From Jiella mangrovi (GTDB taxonomy: Bacteria > Pseudomonadota > Alphaproteobacteria > Rhizobiales > Rhizobiaceae), in NCBI RefSeq assembly GCF_017815135.1, contig NZ_JAGJCF010000004.1, positions 248,001 to 312,000 on the forward strand: a stretch of DNA of 64,000 nucleotides. Direction: 5' to 3'. Under the pieces are notes generated by a model. That model ran no database searches and was not told the DNA's origin. It worked only from the letters and a program-made list of their open reading frames with translations. Below are positions 8,860 to 17,465 of the stretch, one piece after another. The position numbers and the translations under genes were made by a program. The stretch's first letter is position 1. Every line of letters starts with the position of its first letter.

Positions 8860-9763
8860 GTGACGCCTCCCGGTGGCGCTGCAGCCGCTTTCCGTAGGCC
8901 TGGCTGGTGCGGTCGAAGATGATGGCGATGGCGACGATGGCGAGGCCATTGAGGACGCCCTGGGTGAAATACTGATTGGTGATCGCCTGAAGAACCGGCT
9001 GGCCGAGCCCCCTGACGCCGATCAGCGATGCGACGACGACCATGGCGAGCGCCATCATGATGGTCTGGTTGATGCCCGCCATGATGGTCGGCAGCGACAG
9101 GGGAAGCTGGACCTCGACGAGCTTTTGCCAGCCGGAGGAGCCGAACGCGTTCGCCGCTTCCAGTACCTCCTTGTCGACGAGGCGGATGCCGAGATTCGTC
9201 AGGCGGATGATCGGCGGCATGGCGTAGATGACGACGACGAGGAGGCCGGGGATCAGGCCGATGCCGAGCAGCATGACGATGGGGATGAGATAGACGAAGG
9301 ACGGCATCGTCTGCATGACGTCGAGGATCGGATTGACGACCGCCTGCAGCTTGTCGGAGCGCGACATCAGGATGCCGATCGGCATGCCGATCAGGATCGA
9401 CATCAAGGTGCAGACCGTGATGATCGACAGCGTGCGCATCGTGTCTTCCCACATGCCGAACAGGCCGATGAGGATGAGCGCGACGAAGGTGCCGACGCTG
9501 ATCTTCACGGAGCGGCTGGAGAACCAGACGATGGCGACGATCGCCGCGATCACGATCCACCAGGGGGTATGGATCAGGAGGTTTTCGAACCAGAGCAGAA
9601 AGTCGAGCAGCGGCCGGAAGAAATTCTCGATCGCGTCGCCCCATTCGCGCGAGAAGGCGCGATATTCCTGATCGATGGAACGGGACATCAGCCGCAAGGT
9701 GCGGCCGGCGATCTGTGGAAATTCGACCAGCCAGTCAGGCAGGCCCTCGAACAGCGATTGCAC
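8852..9763 (-). CDS. choW: Choline/glycine betaine ABC transporter permease
   Basis: 303 residues with about six to seven hydrophobic segments and the binding-protein-dependent permease motif in the region EVLEAANAFGSSGWQKLVEV. It matches the ProW/OpuAB/ChoW family in length and order of helices. The gene overlaps the ATPase start by 8 bases. The start is preceded by GGAGCAAC-like purines only loosely, but no better start is in frame. It forms the inner-membrane channel of the quaternary amine importer. It lies 233 bp downstream of the binding-protein gene, with a hairpin terminator in the gap. Confidence 0.9.
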   Translation of the reverse strand: MQSLFEGLPDWLVEFPQIAGRTLRLMSRSIDQEYRAFSREWGDAIENFFRPLLDFLLWFENLLIHTPWWIVIAAIVAIVWFSSRSVKISVGTFVALILIGLFGMWEDTMRTLSIITVCTLMSILIGMPIGILMSRSDKLQAVVNPILDVMQTMPSFVYLIPIVMLLGIGLIPGLLVVVIYAMPPIIRLTNLGIRLVDKEVLEAANAFGSSGWQKLVEVQLPLSLPTIMAGINQTIMMALAMVVVASLIGVRGLGQPVLQAITNQYFTQGVLNGLAIVAIAIIFDRTSQAYGKRLQRHREASHG

Positions 9764-9841
9764 GTGTCAGGTGTCCTTTCTTGGCGGAGCTTGTTGCTCC
9801 GTTCGGATTGTTTCCTTGAGCAGCGGCGCGAGCCACATGCC

Positions 9842-9872
9842 AAAAACCCCGGACGGCGGTCACCGTCCGGGG
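9842..9872 (-). terminator. Intrinsic terminator/attenuator between binding protein and permease genes
   Basis: Perfect 10-bp stem (CCCCGGACGG at 9847-9856 with CCGTCCGGGG at 9863-9872) and a 6-base loop, followed on the minus strand by five T residues (9846-9842). It lies in the transcription direction of the transporter genes. Partial termination here would give more binding protein than membrane components, a usual arrangement for ABC importers. Confidence 0.8.
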
Positions 9873-9996
9873 TCTCGATTAAAGCCGGAACAGAGCCGAG
9901 AGCGTCGCCAGCCGGACACCATTTCGGTGCCGATGGCATCTAACGGCGTCGTCAAACAACGCCATCCCTCCCGGTGCAGTGGCTGCTTCGCTCAAA

Positions 9997-10995
9997 TCAA
10001 AGCGAATCCTTGATCTTCTCGGCCGCTTCCGGCGAGACCCACTTCGACCAGATGTCCTCGTTGTTCTCGAGGAAATAATAGGCCGTGTCCTCGCCCGTCG
10101 CCTGGTTGTCTTCCTTCCAGGCGAGCAGCTTGTTGACCGTGTCGTTGCCCCAGGAGCGGGTGTTGAGGTATTCCTTGACGCCGTTGGTCATCTTCTCGAC
10201 CTTCGGAGTGACGATCGTGTAGACCTCGGACTTGGTCCAGGCGTTCTTCTTGGGATCGGCGCAATCGGCGACGGTCGTGCAGTTCTGCCATTCCTGCGGA
10301 TCGTGCTTCACGTCGAAGTCGAGCTTGACCATCGGGTACTTGCCGAGGATCGCGGTCGGCGCCCAGTAGTAGCCGAACCACGGCTCTTTCTTCTCGTAGG
10401 CGTTGGCGATCGAGCCGTCGAGGCCGGCGGCCGAGCCGGTGTCGACGAGGACGAAGCCCTTGTCGCCGGCGCCATAGGCCTTGAAGAGGTTCGCCGAGGT
10501 GATCTGGCAGCCCCAGCCGGCCGGGCAGTTGTAGAAGGCGCCCTTGGACGGATCTTCCTTGGAGGGGAAGAGCTCGGGATGGTCGAAAGCATCCGCGACC
10601 GTTTTGATCTCGGGGTGCTCCTTGGCCATGTATTCGGGAATCCAGAAGCCTTCCTCGCCGCCGTCGGATAGGACCTCGGCGCCGAATGCAACCCGCTTTT
10701 CTTCCGCCGCCTTGTCGATCTGCTCGCGGAACTGGTTCACCCACATTTCGGGGGCGACGTCGGGCTCTTCCTTCTCCGTCATCGAGGCGAAGGTCGGCAT
10801 CGTGTCGCCGGGCACGAGATTTGCCGTGCAGCCGTAGCCTTCCTCGAGAATGATCTTGTCGATCGAAGCCATGACCTCGGCCGACGCCCAGTTCATGTTG
10901 GAGATCGTCAGGTCGCAGCTGTCTTGCGCCTGCGCGTTTGAAGAAAAGCCAAGCAGAGTAGCGGCGAAAAGAGACGATGCGAGAAGCGTCTTCAT
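9997..10995 (-). CDS. choX: Choline/glycine betaine ABC transporter substrate-binding protein
   Basis: 332 residues. A clear Sec signal peptide (MKTLLASSLFAATLLGFSSNAQA, residues 1-23) ends at AQA|QD. The mature part is an OpuAC/ProX-type domain with many aromatic residues (W36, W86, W117, W/Y around FGYYWAP) suited to a cation-pi cage for a trimethylammonium group. It collects the ligand in the periplasm and delivers it to the permease encoded downstream. First gene of its transcript. The choX label rests on rhizobial resemblance; a broad betaine/proline-betaine specificity is equally possible. Confidence 0.88.
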   Translation of the reverse strand: MKTLLASSLFAATLLGFSSNAQAQDSCDLTISNMNWASAEVMASIDKIILEEGYGCTANLVPGDTMPTFASMTEKEEPDVAPEMWVNQFREQIDKAAEEKRVAFGAEVLSDGGEEGFWIPEYMAKEHPEIKTVADAFDHPELFPSKEDPSKGAFYNCPAGWGCQITSANLFKAYGAGDKGFVLVDTGSAAGLDGSIANAYEKKEPWFGYYWAPTAILGKYPMVKLDFDVKHDPQEWQNCTTVADCADPKKNAWTKSEVYTIVTPKVEKMTNGVKEYLNTRSWGNDTVNKLLAWKEDNQATGEDTAYYFLENNEDIWSKWVSPEAAEKIKDSL

Positions 10996-11537
10996 ATGTT
11001 CTCCCTGTGTAGGTCGAAATGGACAAGTATCGTCCTTGATACCTGCTGAATATAGCCACGAAGGTTGGTGCGACAGACGAACTGATTGCCGAATTGCGTC
11101 CGCGAGCCACCGACGATCATGCTGATACAGCGGCGAAACTAGACTGCATGGCGCGCAATGCCAACCGGGCAGGACATAATTTTACCGGAAAGCTGGCTGT
11201 TGCCGGTCGATGCGCTGATTTGCCACCAGTCGTGACTGGCGGCCGATCGGGCAGTCTGCGTGATGCTCCAGCTCTCGAGCGGCCGCGTCGTCTGCGCTGC
11301 CGTCCTGCCACCGGATGTCAGACGGAGCCGGGCTTTGGGCCGGCAAGACGCGCCGGCGGGCGAAGGGTGATTGAACCGGGGACGGCAAAGGTATATTGCA
11401 CTGCACAATGACGGTCGCTTCGGCCGACGCCTGACGCAGGGCGTCCGTGTCCGAAAATGCCGATGAAGTGACCGGGGGCGGGCGCGGCACGGGCTTGACG
11501 CCGCAAAAGTCAGACATCCCGTGTCCGGAGACCGCAC
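10996..11537. other. Intergenic region without recognisable gene
   Basis: 542 bp between the binding-protein gene (minus) and a plus-strand hypothetical gene. It must hold promoters for both directions, but I see no clear hexamers, no large palindrome and no convincing small gene. Open frames here are short and Arg/Pro-rich, typical of GC-rich noncoding sequence. Confidence 0.5.
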
Positions 11538-11978
11538 GTGCTTGACGCCGACCCATGTGATCCCGCGCTCCTCCCGCCGGATGGCGAGCCGGAGCACGAC
11601 GCTGCGGCAGGTGGCTCAAAGACCGATGAAACGAGCCCGGGCGCGTTTCACACGCTGATGGCGATGGCCTGCGAAGTGCCGGTCGTTCTTTCCCTGCGCA
11701 TTCCGCTCCTCATCGGAGAAACTGCCATCTTCTCGCCGGTCGATCGCGAGGAGACGCGTCTGTCGCTTTCGGAGAAATCCGGCGCTTTCTTCGAGGGCGT
11801 GGCTGCCGCCCAAGCCGCAACACTCGCGGCTTTCCTGGCGCTTCAGGCCGAAACGATCAGCGGCCGGCTCTTTCCATGGCATATGTTCGAAGCGGCCGAT
11901 ATGATCTTCGCGGCCGGTCTCGCGCCGAGCCTTACGCGTTTGCAGGCGAATGGCGATCGCCTGTCGGCGCAGGGCTGA
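11538..11978 (+). CDS. Hypothetical protein, phasin-like in composition
   Basis: 146 residues from GTG at 11538. After a polar N-terminus, the stretch from about residue 40 is Ala/Leu/Glu-rich and helical (FFEGVAAAQAATLAAFLALQ), which recalls phasins and other amphipathic-helix proteins, but no family motif is certain. A start at an internal ATG (MAMACEVPVV, near 11658) is possible. No signal peptide or membrane anchor is obvious. It stands alone between two intergenic gaps. Confidence 0.55.
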   Translation: MLDADPCDPALLPPDGEPEHDAAAGGSKTDETSPGAFHTLMAMACEVPVVLSLRIPLLIGETAIFSPVDREETRLSLSEKSGAFFEGVAAAQAATLAAFLALQAETISGRLFPWHMFEAADMIFAAGLAPSLTRLQANGDRLSAQG

Positions 11979-12329
11979 GCCGGGTCAGCCGGGTAGAAAA
12001 GATGGTTTCAGCTGCGCGTCGCAGCTTGGCCCTCCCGGCACACAGCGGGCCGGCACGAGGCAGGTGTCACGTCCCCGATCGATGCCTCTGCACAAAAATT
12101 CGATCCGGTTCGGGCAAGTAAAGAGAACGGTAACCGCCTTTCGCTAGAACTGTCTTCGACACCGGATGTGGCTGGCTTCGAAGTTGGTTTCGCGTATCGC
12201 GGCGGCACATCCGGTGTTTTCCCGTCTATTTCGGACGCCCCGTCGCTGCTTTTGCTTCTGTTTTCGGGCAAAGCAACACCGCGCAATCATATGCGTGTGA
12301 AAATATTCAAATGCAGTCAGAGATTGCAT
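11979..12329. other. Intergenic region with one inverted repeat
   Basis: 351 bp downstream of both the hypothetical gene (plus) and the dehydrogenase (minus), so it is a convergent gap. Its only notable content is a perfect 12-bp inverted repeat (annotated separately). The rest shows no gene. Confidence 0.5.
12159..12220 (+). terminator. Long-loop inverted repeat, possible terminator
   Basis: ACACCGGATGTG (12159-12170) and CACATCCGGTGT (12206-12217) form a perfect 12-bp stem with a 35-base loop, followed by TTT on the plus strand. It lies in the convergent gap downstream of the hypothetical gene. The long loop makes terminator function uncertain; it may instead be a protein-binding or structural element. 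Confidence 0.35.
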
Positions 12330-13463
12330 TTAGCCGAGAAGAGCCGCGGCCTGCCTTTCGTCGAGCGGTTCGGGTCTGTCGCAGCTTGGGCCGATCTCGA
12401 CACGGGCCTGCGATTTCGCCGCCTCGTCGATCCCCGCAATGACGGCGAGCACGTGCAGCGCGACGTCGCCATTTGCCCGGTGCGGCCGGCCGGTCTCGAT
12501 GGCGTCGGCCATTTCGGCGATACCGAGGCCGCGATAGTTCGCGTAGCGATCTTCGCCCTGTGGCCAGTTGGCGCGGCCGAAGGCCCGATCGCTCGTCGCG
12601 GTCGTTTCCCAGTCCCCACGCGCGATGGCCGTCCGCACCTTGCCCCCGAACCAGTTCGGATCGGGAAGTCGCATCGAGCCCTGCGTGCCATGGATTTCCA
12701 GTGGCCGCAGGCCATGACGCCAGACGTCCCAGCTTGCGAGGAAGGTGATCTGTGCCCCGCTCTCGAAACAGAGCAGCGCCTGCACCGATGTCAGGACCTC
12801 GACGGCGATCTCCCGGCCCCTGATCGGCGAATGGGGCGTCGTCACCGTCCGCGTGTCGAAGGCCGCCATGCCGGCCGCCTGAACGCTGGCGACCGGCCCG
12901 AGCAGATTGACCAGCGTCGTCAGATAATAGGGCCCCATGTCGAAGACCGGCCCGCCGCCCGGTTTGAAGAAGAAGGTCGGGTCGGGATGCCAGAATTCCA
13001 TGCCGTGCGAGAGAACCGCGGCGGTGCCGAGAACAGGGCGTCCGATCACGCCGGCGTCGATCTGCCGCCGCGTCTCGCGCATGGCCGCGCCGAGCACCGT
13101 GTCCGGCGCGCTTCCGACCCTCAGGCCTTTCGCCCGGGCGGTTTCGACAATCGCCATGCCGTCCTCCAGCGTGGCTGCCAGCGGCTTTTCGCAATAGACG
13201 TGCTTGCCGTTTTCGAGCGCCGCGAGGGAAATCTCGGCATGGGCCGCGGGGACCGTCAGATTGAGGACGATGTCGATGTCGTCACGGCCAAGGAGTTCGG
13301 CGACGCTCACCGCCTCGATCCCGTATTTCTCCGACTGCCGCATTGCGGCTTCCGGCTTGAGATCGGCGCAGGCGACGAAGCGGATGCCGGGAAAGCGCGG
13401 GGCGTTGATGAGGTAGATGTCGGAGATGTTGCCGCAGCCGACGAGGCCGATGCGTAGGGTCAT
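12330..13463 (-). CDS. Gfo/Idh/MocA family oxidoreductase
   Basis: 377 residues starting MTLRIGLVGCGNISDIYLI. The N-terminal Rossmann motif is GLVGCGNIS, and the family EKP motif (HVYCEKPLAAT) is present. The C-terminal half is the usual open-sheet substrate domain. Such enzymes use NAD(P) to oxidise or reduce sugars, inositols or their derivatives. It is the last gene of a sugar ABC operon, directly after a TIM-barrel isomerase, a pairing often seen in inositol or rare-sugar catabolism. The exact substrate is not readable. The start was moved downstream of an upstream ATG that would overlap the isomerase gene heavily. Confidence 0.88.
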   Translation of the reverse strand: MTLRIGLVGCGNISDIYLINAPRFPGIRFVACADLKPEAAMRQSEKYGIEAVSVAELLGRDDIDIVLNLTVPAAHAEISLAALENGKHVYCEKPLAATLEDGMAIVETARAKGLRVGSAPDTVLGAAMRETRRQIDAGVIGRPVLGTAAVLSHGMEFWHPDPTFFFKPGGGPVFDMGPYYLTTLVNLLGPVASVQAAGMAAFDTRTVTTPHSPIRGREIAVEVLTSVQALLCFESGAQITFLASWDVWRHGLRPLEIHGTQGSMRLPDPNWFGGKVRTAIARGDWETTATSDRAFGRANWPQGEDRYANYRGLGIAEMADAIETGRPHRANGDVALHVLAVIAGIDEAAKSQARVEIGPSCDRPEPLDERQAAALLG

Positions 13464-13480
13464 GGTTCGGGCTTTCTGGG

Positions 13481-14248
13481 TCAGGAGGCGTTTGCGCCGG
13501 ACAATTGTCGCATCTTCGCTGCGCTGACGCGCGCAAAGCGGCCAAAATCCGATGGATTGTCGTGTTCTGCGATCATCATGGTCGCGCCACAGGCGACCGA
13601 AAGCGGCCAGAGCCGGTCCCAGTCCACGATGCCGGTGCCGACGTCGGCCCAGCCGTCCTCGTCGAGATTTTCGCCCTCGGGCGCGATGTCCTTGACGTGG
13701 ACCGTCACGATGCGGCCGGCGAAGCGCTCGATCCACTCGGCCGGATCGCCGCCGGCGCGCACGATCCAAGCCGCGTCGGCCTCCCAAAGGACGCCGTCTG
13801 CGAGGATCAGCTCGATCGGATAGATGCCGGATGGAAGTGCCACGAATTCGAAATCGTGGTTGTGCCAGGCAAGGCGCAGACCCTCGTCATTGCATTCGGC
13901 GGACAATTCGGCGAGCCTTTGGCCGAGTTCACGCCAGCCGGCCTCGTCCCTCGGCCTTGCGTCGGGGACGAGATAGGGGATCACCACCGTTTCGATGCCG
14001 AGCGTGCGGCAGAGTTCGACGACCCGGTCGAAATTCTCCTCGGCGAGGGTCAGATCGAAATGGCCGCTCCTTGCGGTGAGGCCGGCCTCGTCGAGCGCCT
14101 TGCGGAAGGCCGTCGCATCCTCGTAGTTCGGCCGATAGGTCTCGACATTGGTGAAGCCGGCCTCGGCCAGCGTCTTCAGGACATTCGCCTCGGGCGGAGC
14201 GTTGCGGGCGGAATAGAGCTGGAAGGAAATCGGCGCGGTGGGTGCCAT
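13481..14248 (-). CDS. Sugar phosphate isomerase/epimerase family protein
   Basis: 255 residues of the xylose-isomerase-like TIM-barrel fold (AP_endonuc_2). The metal-binding pattern is seen as WHNHDFEF near residue 130, VHVKDIAP near 185 and AEHDNP near 232, plus an early acidic position (VETYRP). Enzymes of this fold isomerise or epimerise ketoses, or dehydrate inositol derivatives. It sits 17 bp upstream of the Gfo/Idh gene, in the same operon as the sugar importer, so the two probably act in succession on the imported compound. Confidence 0.85.
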   Translation of the reverse strand: MAPTAPISFQLYSARNAPPEANVLKTLAEAGFTNVETYRPNYEDATAFRKALDEAGLTARSGHFDLTLAEENFDRVVELCRTLGIETVVIPYLVPDARPRDEAGWRELGQRLAELSAECNDEGLRLAWHNHDFEFVALPSGIYPIELILADGVLWEADAAWIVRAGGDPAEWIERFAGRIVTVHVKDIAPEGENLDEDGWADVGTGIVDWDRLWPLSVACGATMMIAEHDNPSDFGRFARVSAAKMRQLSGANAS

Positions 14249-14277
14249 CGTGTGGTCCTCGATCGAATGGGGAGGGG

Positions 14278-15471
14278 TCAGAGCCGAAGGTCGGTCTTGT
14301 CGTCGAACAGGCAGGCATTGGCGGGGTCGAAGCCGAAGCGGATGGTTTCGCCGGGGCGGATCTCGGTCTCGCCGTCGGTGCGGATGGTGAGCGGAGCCCC
14401 GGCGAAGCTCGTCCAGACGATCGTGTCGGCACCCATCGCCTCGACGAGGTCGACCTTGCCTTCGGCTGCGAAGGCGGCGTCCGGCTGATCGCCGAGGGTG
14501 ATGTGCTCGGGCCGGATGCCGAATGTCACTTCCCGCTTGCGGGATATCGCTTCCTTGTTGGCGGGGCGGGTGGAGAACTCGTAGCGCTCCAGCGGGACGG
14601 TCGCGCCGTCGAGCTGGACGACGGGCCGGTCCGCCTCGCGCTCCAGCCGTCCGGAGAAGAAGTTCATCGAGGGCGAGCCGATGAAACCGGCCACGAAACG
14701 GTTGACCGGCCGGCGGTAGATCGCTTTCGGCGGTCCGAGCTGCTGGACGACGCCGCCGCGCATCACGGCGATGCGGTCGGCCAGCGTCATCGCCTCGATC
14801 TGGTCGTGGGTGACGTAGACCATGGTGTTGCCGAGACGCTGGTGCAGCTTTTTGATCTCGACGCGCAGTTCGTTGCGCAGCTTGGCGTCGAGGTTGGACA
14901 AGGGCTCGTCGAAAAGGAACACGTCGACGTTTCTGACCAGCGCCCGGCCGATGGCGACGCGCTGGCGCTGGCCGCCGGAGAGCTCGGCCGGCCGGCGCTT
15001 CAACAGGCCGTCGAGCTGAAGGAGTTCGGCGACGCGCTTGACCCGGGGCGCGATCTCGGCCTTCGGCAGGCCGGCGATCCTGAGGCCGAAGGAAAGGTTC
15101 CTCTCGACGCTCATGCGCGGATAGAGCGCATAGGACTGAAACACCATGCCGATGCCGCGATCCTTCGGCTCGGCCCAGGTGACGTTCCTGCCGTCGATCC
15201 AGATCTCGCCGTCGGCGATGTCGAGAAGGCCGGCGATGGCGTTGAGGAGGGTCGACTTGCCACAGCCCGACGGTCCTAGGAGGACGAGGAACTCGCCGGG
15301 GGCGATGTCGAGGTCGAGGCCGGTGATCACCTTGTGGGCGCCGAAGGCGATGTCGAGCTCACGCACCGAGACCGAAGGCTCGCCAGCCTGCGCCCCGGCA
15401 GCACCGGCCGTTTGCGGGTAGCCTTCGCGGTCTTCGGCGGTGCGGACGGAGGTGGCGCTTGTCTGGCTCAT
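14278..15471 (-). CDS. Sugar ABC transporter ATP-binding protein (CUT1 type)
   Basis: 397 residues. After a variable N-terminal stretch of about 30 residues come Walker A (GPSGCGKST), Q-loop (VFQSYALYP), signature (LSGGQRQRVAIGRAL) and Walker B (VFLFDEPLSNLD). The C-terminal region is a TOBE-like regulatory domain (FGIRPEHITLGD), as in MalK/UgpC/MsmK. It drives carbohydrate import with the two permeases encoded just upstream; its start overlaps the second permease stop (ATGA type). The N-terminal extension could be shortened by a later start. Confidence 0.92.
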   Translation of the reverse strand: MSQTSATSVRTAEDREGYPQTAGAAGAQAGEPSVSVRELDIAFGAHKVITGLDLDIAPGEFLVLLGPSGCGKSTLLNAIAGLLDIADGEIWIDGRNVTWAEPKDRGIGMVFQSYALYPRMSVERNLSFGLRIAGLPKAEIAPRVKRVAELLQLDGLLKRRPAELSGGQRQRVAIGRALVRNVDVFLFDEPLSNLDAKLRNELRVEIKKLHQRLGNTMVYVTHDQIEAMTLADRIAVMRGGVVQQLGPPKAIYRRPVNRFVAGFIGSPSMNFFSGRLEREADRPVVQLDGATVPLERYEFSTRPANKEAISRKREVTFGIRPEHITLGDQPDAAFAAEGKVDLVEAMGADTIVWTSFAGAPLTIRTDGETEIRPGETIRFGFDPANACLFDDKTDLRL

Positions 15472-16463
15472 CCCTTCACGGCTCCCGCTGCGATGCCACG
15501 GACGAACCAGCGGCCGGATACGAAATAGACGAGGAGCGGGACGGCGGCGGTGAGGATCGTCGCCGCCATGTTGAGATTGTATTCCCGCTCGCCATAGGTG
15601 GAATTGACGACGTTGTTCAGCTGCACCGTCATCGGCAGGTTGTCGCGGCCGGCGAAGACCAGGCCGAGGATGAAGTCGTTCCAGATGTTGGTGATCTGCA
15701 GGATCGCCGCGACGATGAGGATCGGCGTCGACATCGGCAGCATGACGTTCCAGAAGATCCGGAAGAAGCCGCCGCCATCGACTCGTGCGGCGTTGAACAG
15801 CTCGACCGGCAGGCCGGCATAGAAGTTGCGGAAGATCAGCGTCATGATCGGCAGGCCGAAGATGACGTGGACGATGACGATGCAGGAAAGCGTGTTGTAG
15901 AGGCCGACCATCGAGAAGGCCCGGACCATCGGATAGAGGAAGATCTGGTAGGGCAGGAAGGCGCCGAGCAGGAGGACCGCAAAGAGGATGTCGGCCCCCT
16001 TCACCCGCCAGAAGGAGAGGGCGTAGCCGAGGAGGGCGCCGGCCGCGATCGAGGCGATGGTGCTCGGCACGGTGATGATGACGGAGTTCCAGAAGCCGAC
16101 ACGGATGCCCTCGCAGTCGAGCCCGGTGCAGGCGCTGGACCAGGCCTTGGCCCAGGCGGAAAGATCGAGGCTTTGCGGCAGGGCGAAGATCGAGCCGTCG
16201 CGGATTTCCGGCATCGATTTCAGCGAGGTCAGGACCATCACCACGGCGGGCAGGAGGAAGAAGGCCGCGGCGACGACGACGAAGCCGTAGAGCCCGATCC
16301 GTCCGATCGTCAGGGTTTTGGGCTTCCGGCCACGCGCGGTCGTTCCTTCGCGGGTCGTGCCCCGGCTCGTGGGGCGCTCGCCCCGGTCGCGCTCGCCCCG
16401 GTCGAAGGCCAGACGGGCGCTCTCGGCATGGGGACCGCGAGGCGTGGCGGTTTCGGTGCTCAC
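15468..16463 (-). CDS. Carbohydrate ABC transporter permease (MalG-like)
   Basis: 331 residues from a GTG start that overlaps the first permease stop by four bases. A charged, Arg-rich N-terminus of about 45 residues precedes six hydrophobic segments. The EAA-type motif (ELFNAARVDGGGFFRIFWNV) contacts the ATPase. It is one half of the inner-membrane channel of the CUT1-type importer. The resemblance, with that of the binding protein, is to glucose/mannose-type systems (GtsC-like), but the substrate is not proven. Confidence 0.9.
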   Translation of the reverse strand: MSTETATPRGPHAESARLAFDRGERDRGERPTSRGTTREGTTARGRKPKTLTIGRIGLYGFVVVAAAFFLLPAVVMVLTSLKSMPEIRDGSIFALPQSLDLSAWAKAWSSACTGLDCEGIRVGFWNSVIITVPSTIASIAAGALLGYALSFWRVKGADILFAVLLLGAFLPYQIFLYPMVRAFSMVGLYNTLSCIVIVHVIFGLPIMTLIFRNFYAGLPVELFNAARVDGGGFFRIFWNVMLPMSTPILIVAAILQITNIWNDFILGLVFAGRDNLPMTVQLNNVVNSTYGEREYNLNMAATILTAAVPLLVYFVSGRWFVRGIAAGAVKG

Positions 16464-17350
16464 GCCGTTCCTCCCACCCGCGCCTTGCGGAAATATTCGG
16501 TGTAGATCCATGGCACGAGGACGGCGGCGACGGTGATCAGCATCACGGTCGCGGCGGCCGTTGCGAGGCCGATGTTCTGGCGGGTGAAGAGATTGTCCAT
16601 GACGAATTTCGCCGGCATGTCCGAGGATATGCCCGGCCCGCCATTGGTCAGCGCCACCACCAGGTCGAAGGCCTTGACGACGCTGATCGCCAGAAGCACG
16701 ACGGCGGTAACGATGAGTGGCCTCAACATCGGGACGATGACGAAGAGATAGACCCGCCAGGCGGGGATGCCGTCGATGCGCGAGGCCTTCCAGATTTCCT
16801 CGTCGACGCCGCGAAGCCCGGCCAGCATCAGCGCCATGACGAGGCCGGAGGCCTGCCAGAGCCCGGCAAGGACGAGCGCATAGATCGCCATGTCGCGATC
16901 CACCGCCCAGGCGAAATCGAAACTCGTAAAACCCCAGTCGCGCACCGCTTTCTGGATGCCGAGACCGGGATTCATCAGCCACTGCCAGATCAGGCCGGTG
17001 ACGATGAAGGACATGGCGTAGGGATAAAGAAACACGGTGCGCAGCGTGTTCTCGAAACGCACTCGTTGGTCCAGAACGACGGCGAGGAGAAAACCGAGGA
17101 CGAGGGCGCCGCCGATGAACAGAACGCCGAAGATCACGGCGTTCTGCATGGAGACCGACCAGCGGGTCGAACCGAACAGCCGCTCGTATTGGGCAAAGCC
17201 GACATATTCATCGACGGGCAGGAGCTTGGACGCCGTGAACGAGATCTGCACGGTCCAGAGCATGGTGCCGACATAGGCGGCCAGCACCACCGCCCAGAAG
17301 GGTAAAAGAACGAGGGTTGCGGTGTTCAGCCGCTTGCGCTGCGCCGCCAT
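16460..17350 (-). CDS. Carbohydrate ABC transporter permease (MalF-like)
   Basis: 296 residues with six predicted membrane segments and the EAA-type loop (EEIWKASRIDGIPAWRVYLF). It pairs with the MalG-like permease whose start overlaps its stop. It lies 115 bp downstream of the binding-protein gene. It belongs to the CUT1 family of importers for mono- and oligosaccharides. Confidence 0.9.
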   Translation of the reverse strand: MAAQRKRLNTATLVLLPFWAVVLAAYVGTMLWTVQISFTASKLLPVDEYVGFAQYERLFGSTRWSVSMQNAVIFGVLFIGGALVLGFLLAVVLDQRVRFENTLRTVFLYPYAMSFIVTGLIWQWLMNPGLGIQKAVRDWGFTSFDFAWAVDRDMAIYALVLAGLWQASGLVMALMLAGLRGVDEEIWKASRIDGIPAWRVYLFVIVPMLRPLIVTAVVLLAISVVKAFDLVVALTNGGPGISSDMPAKFVMDNLFTRQNIGLATAAATVMLITVAAVLVPWIYTEYFRKARVGGTA

Positions 17351-17465
17351 GGCACATCATCTCCCGGAACGAAGCTGTCTGAGCGGGCAGGCCCGCTCGG
17401 TCGCGGCATCCGGCTTGCCGGATCGGCGCGGCGCGAAAGGCGCCGGCCGGTCTCGGCAATCCGTG

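Noticed and set aside
9992-11110. 372-residue minus-strand frame over the betaine-binding protein gene
   Set aside because: Out of frame with the binding protein, low-complexity Arg/Gly-rich product, no signal peptide.
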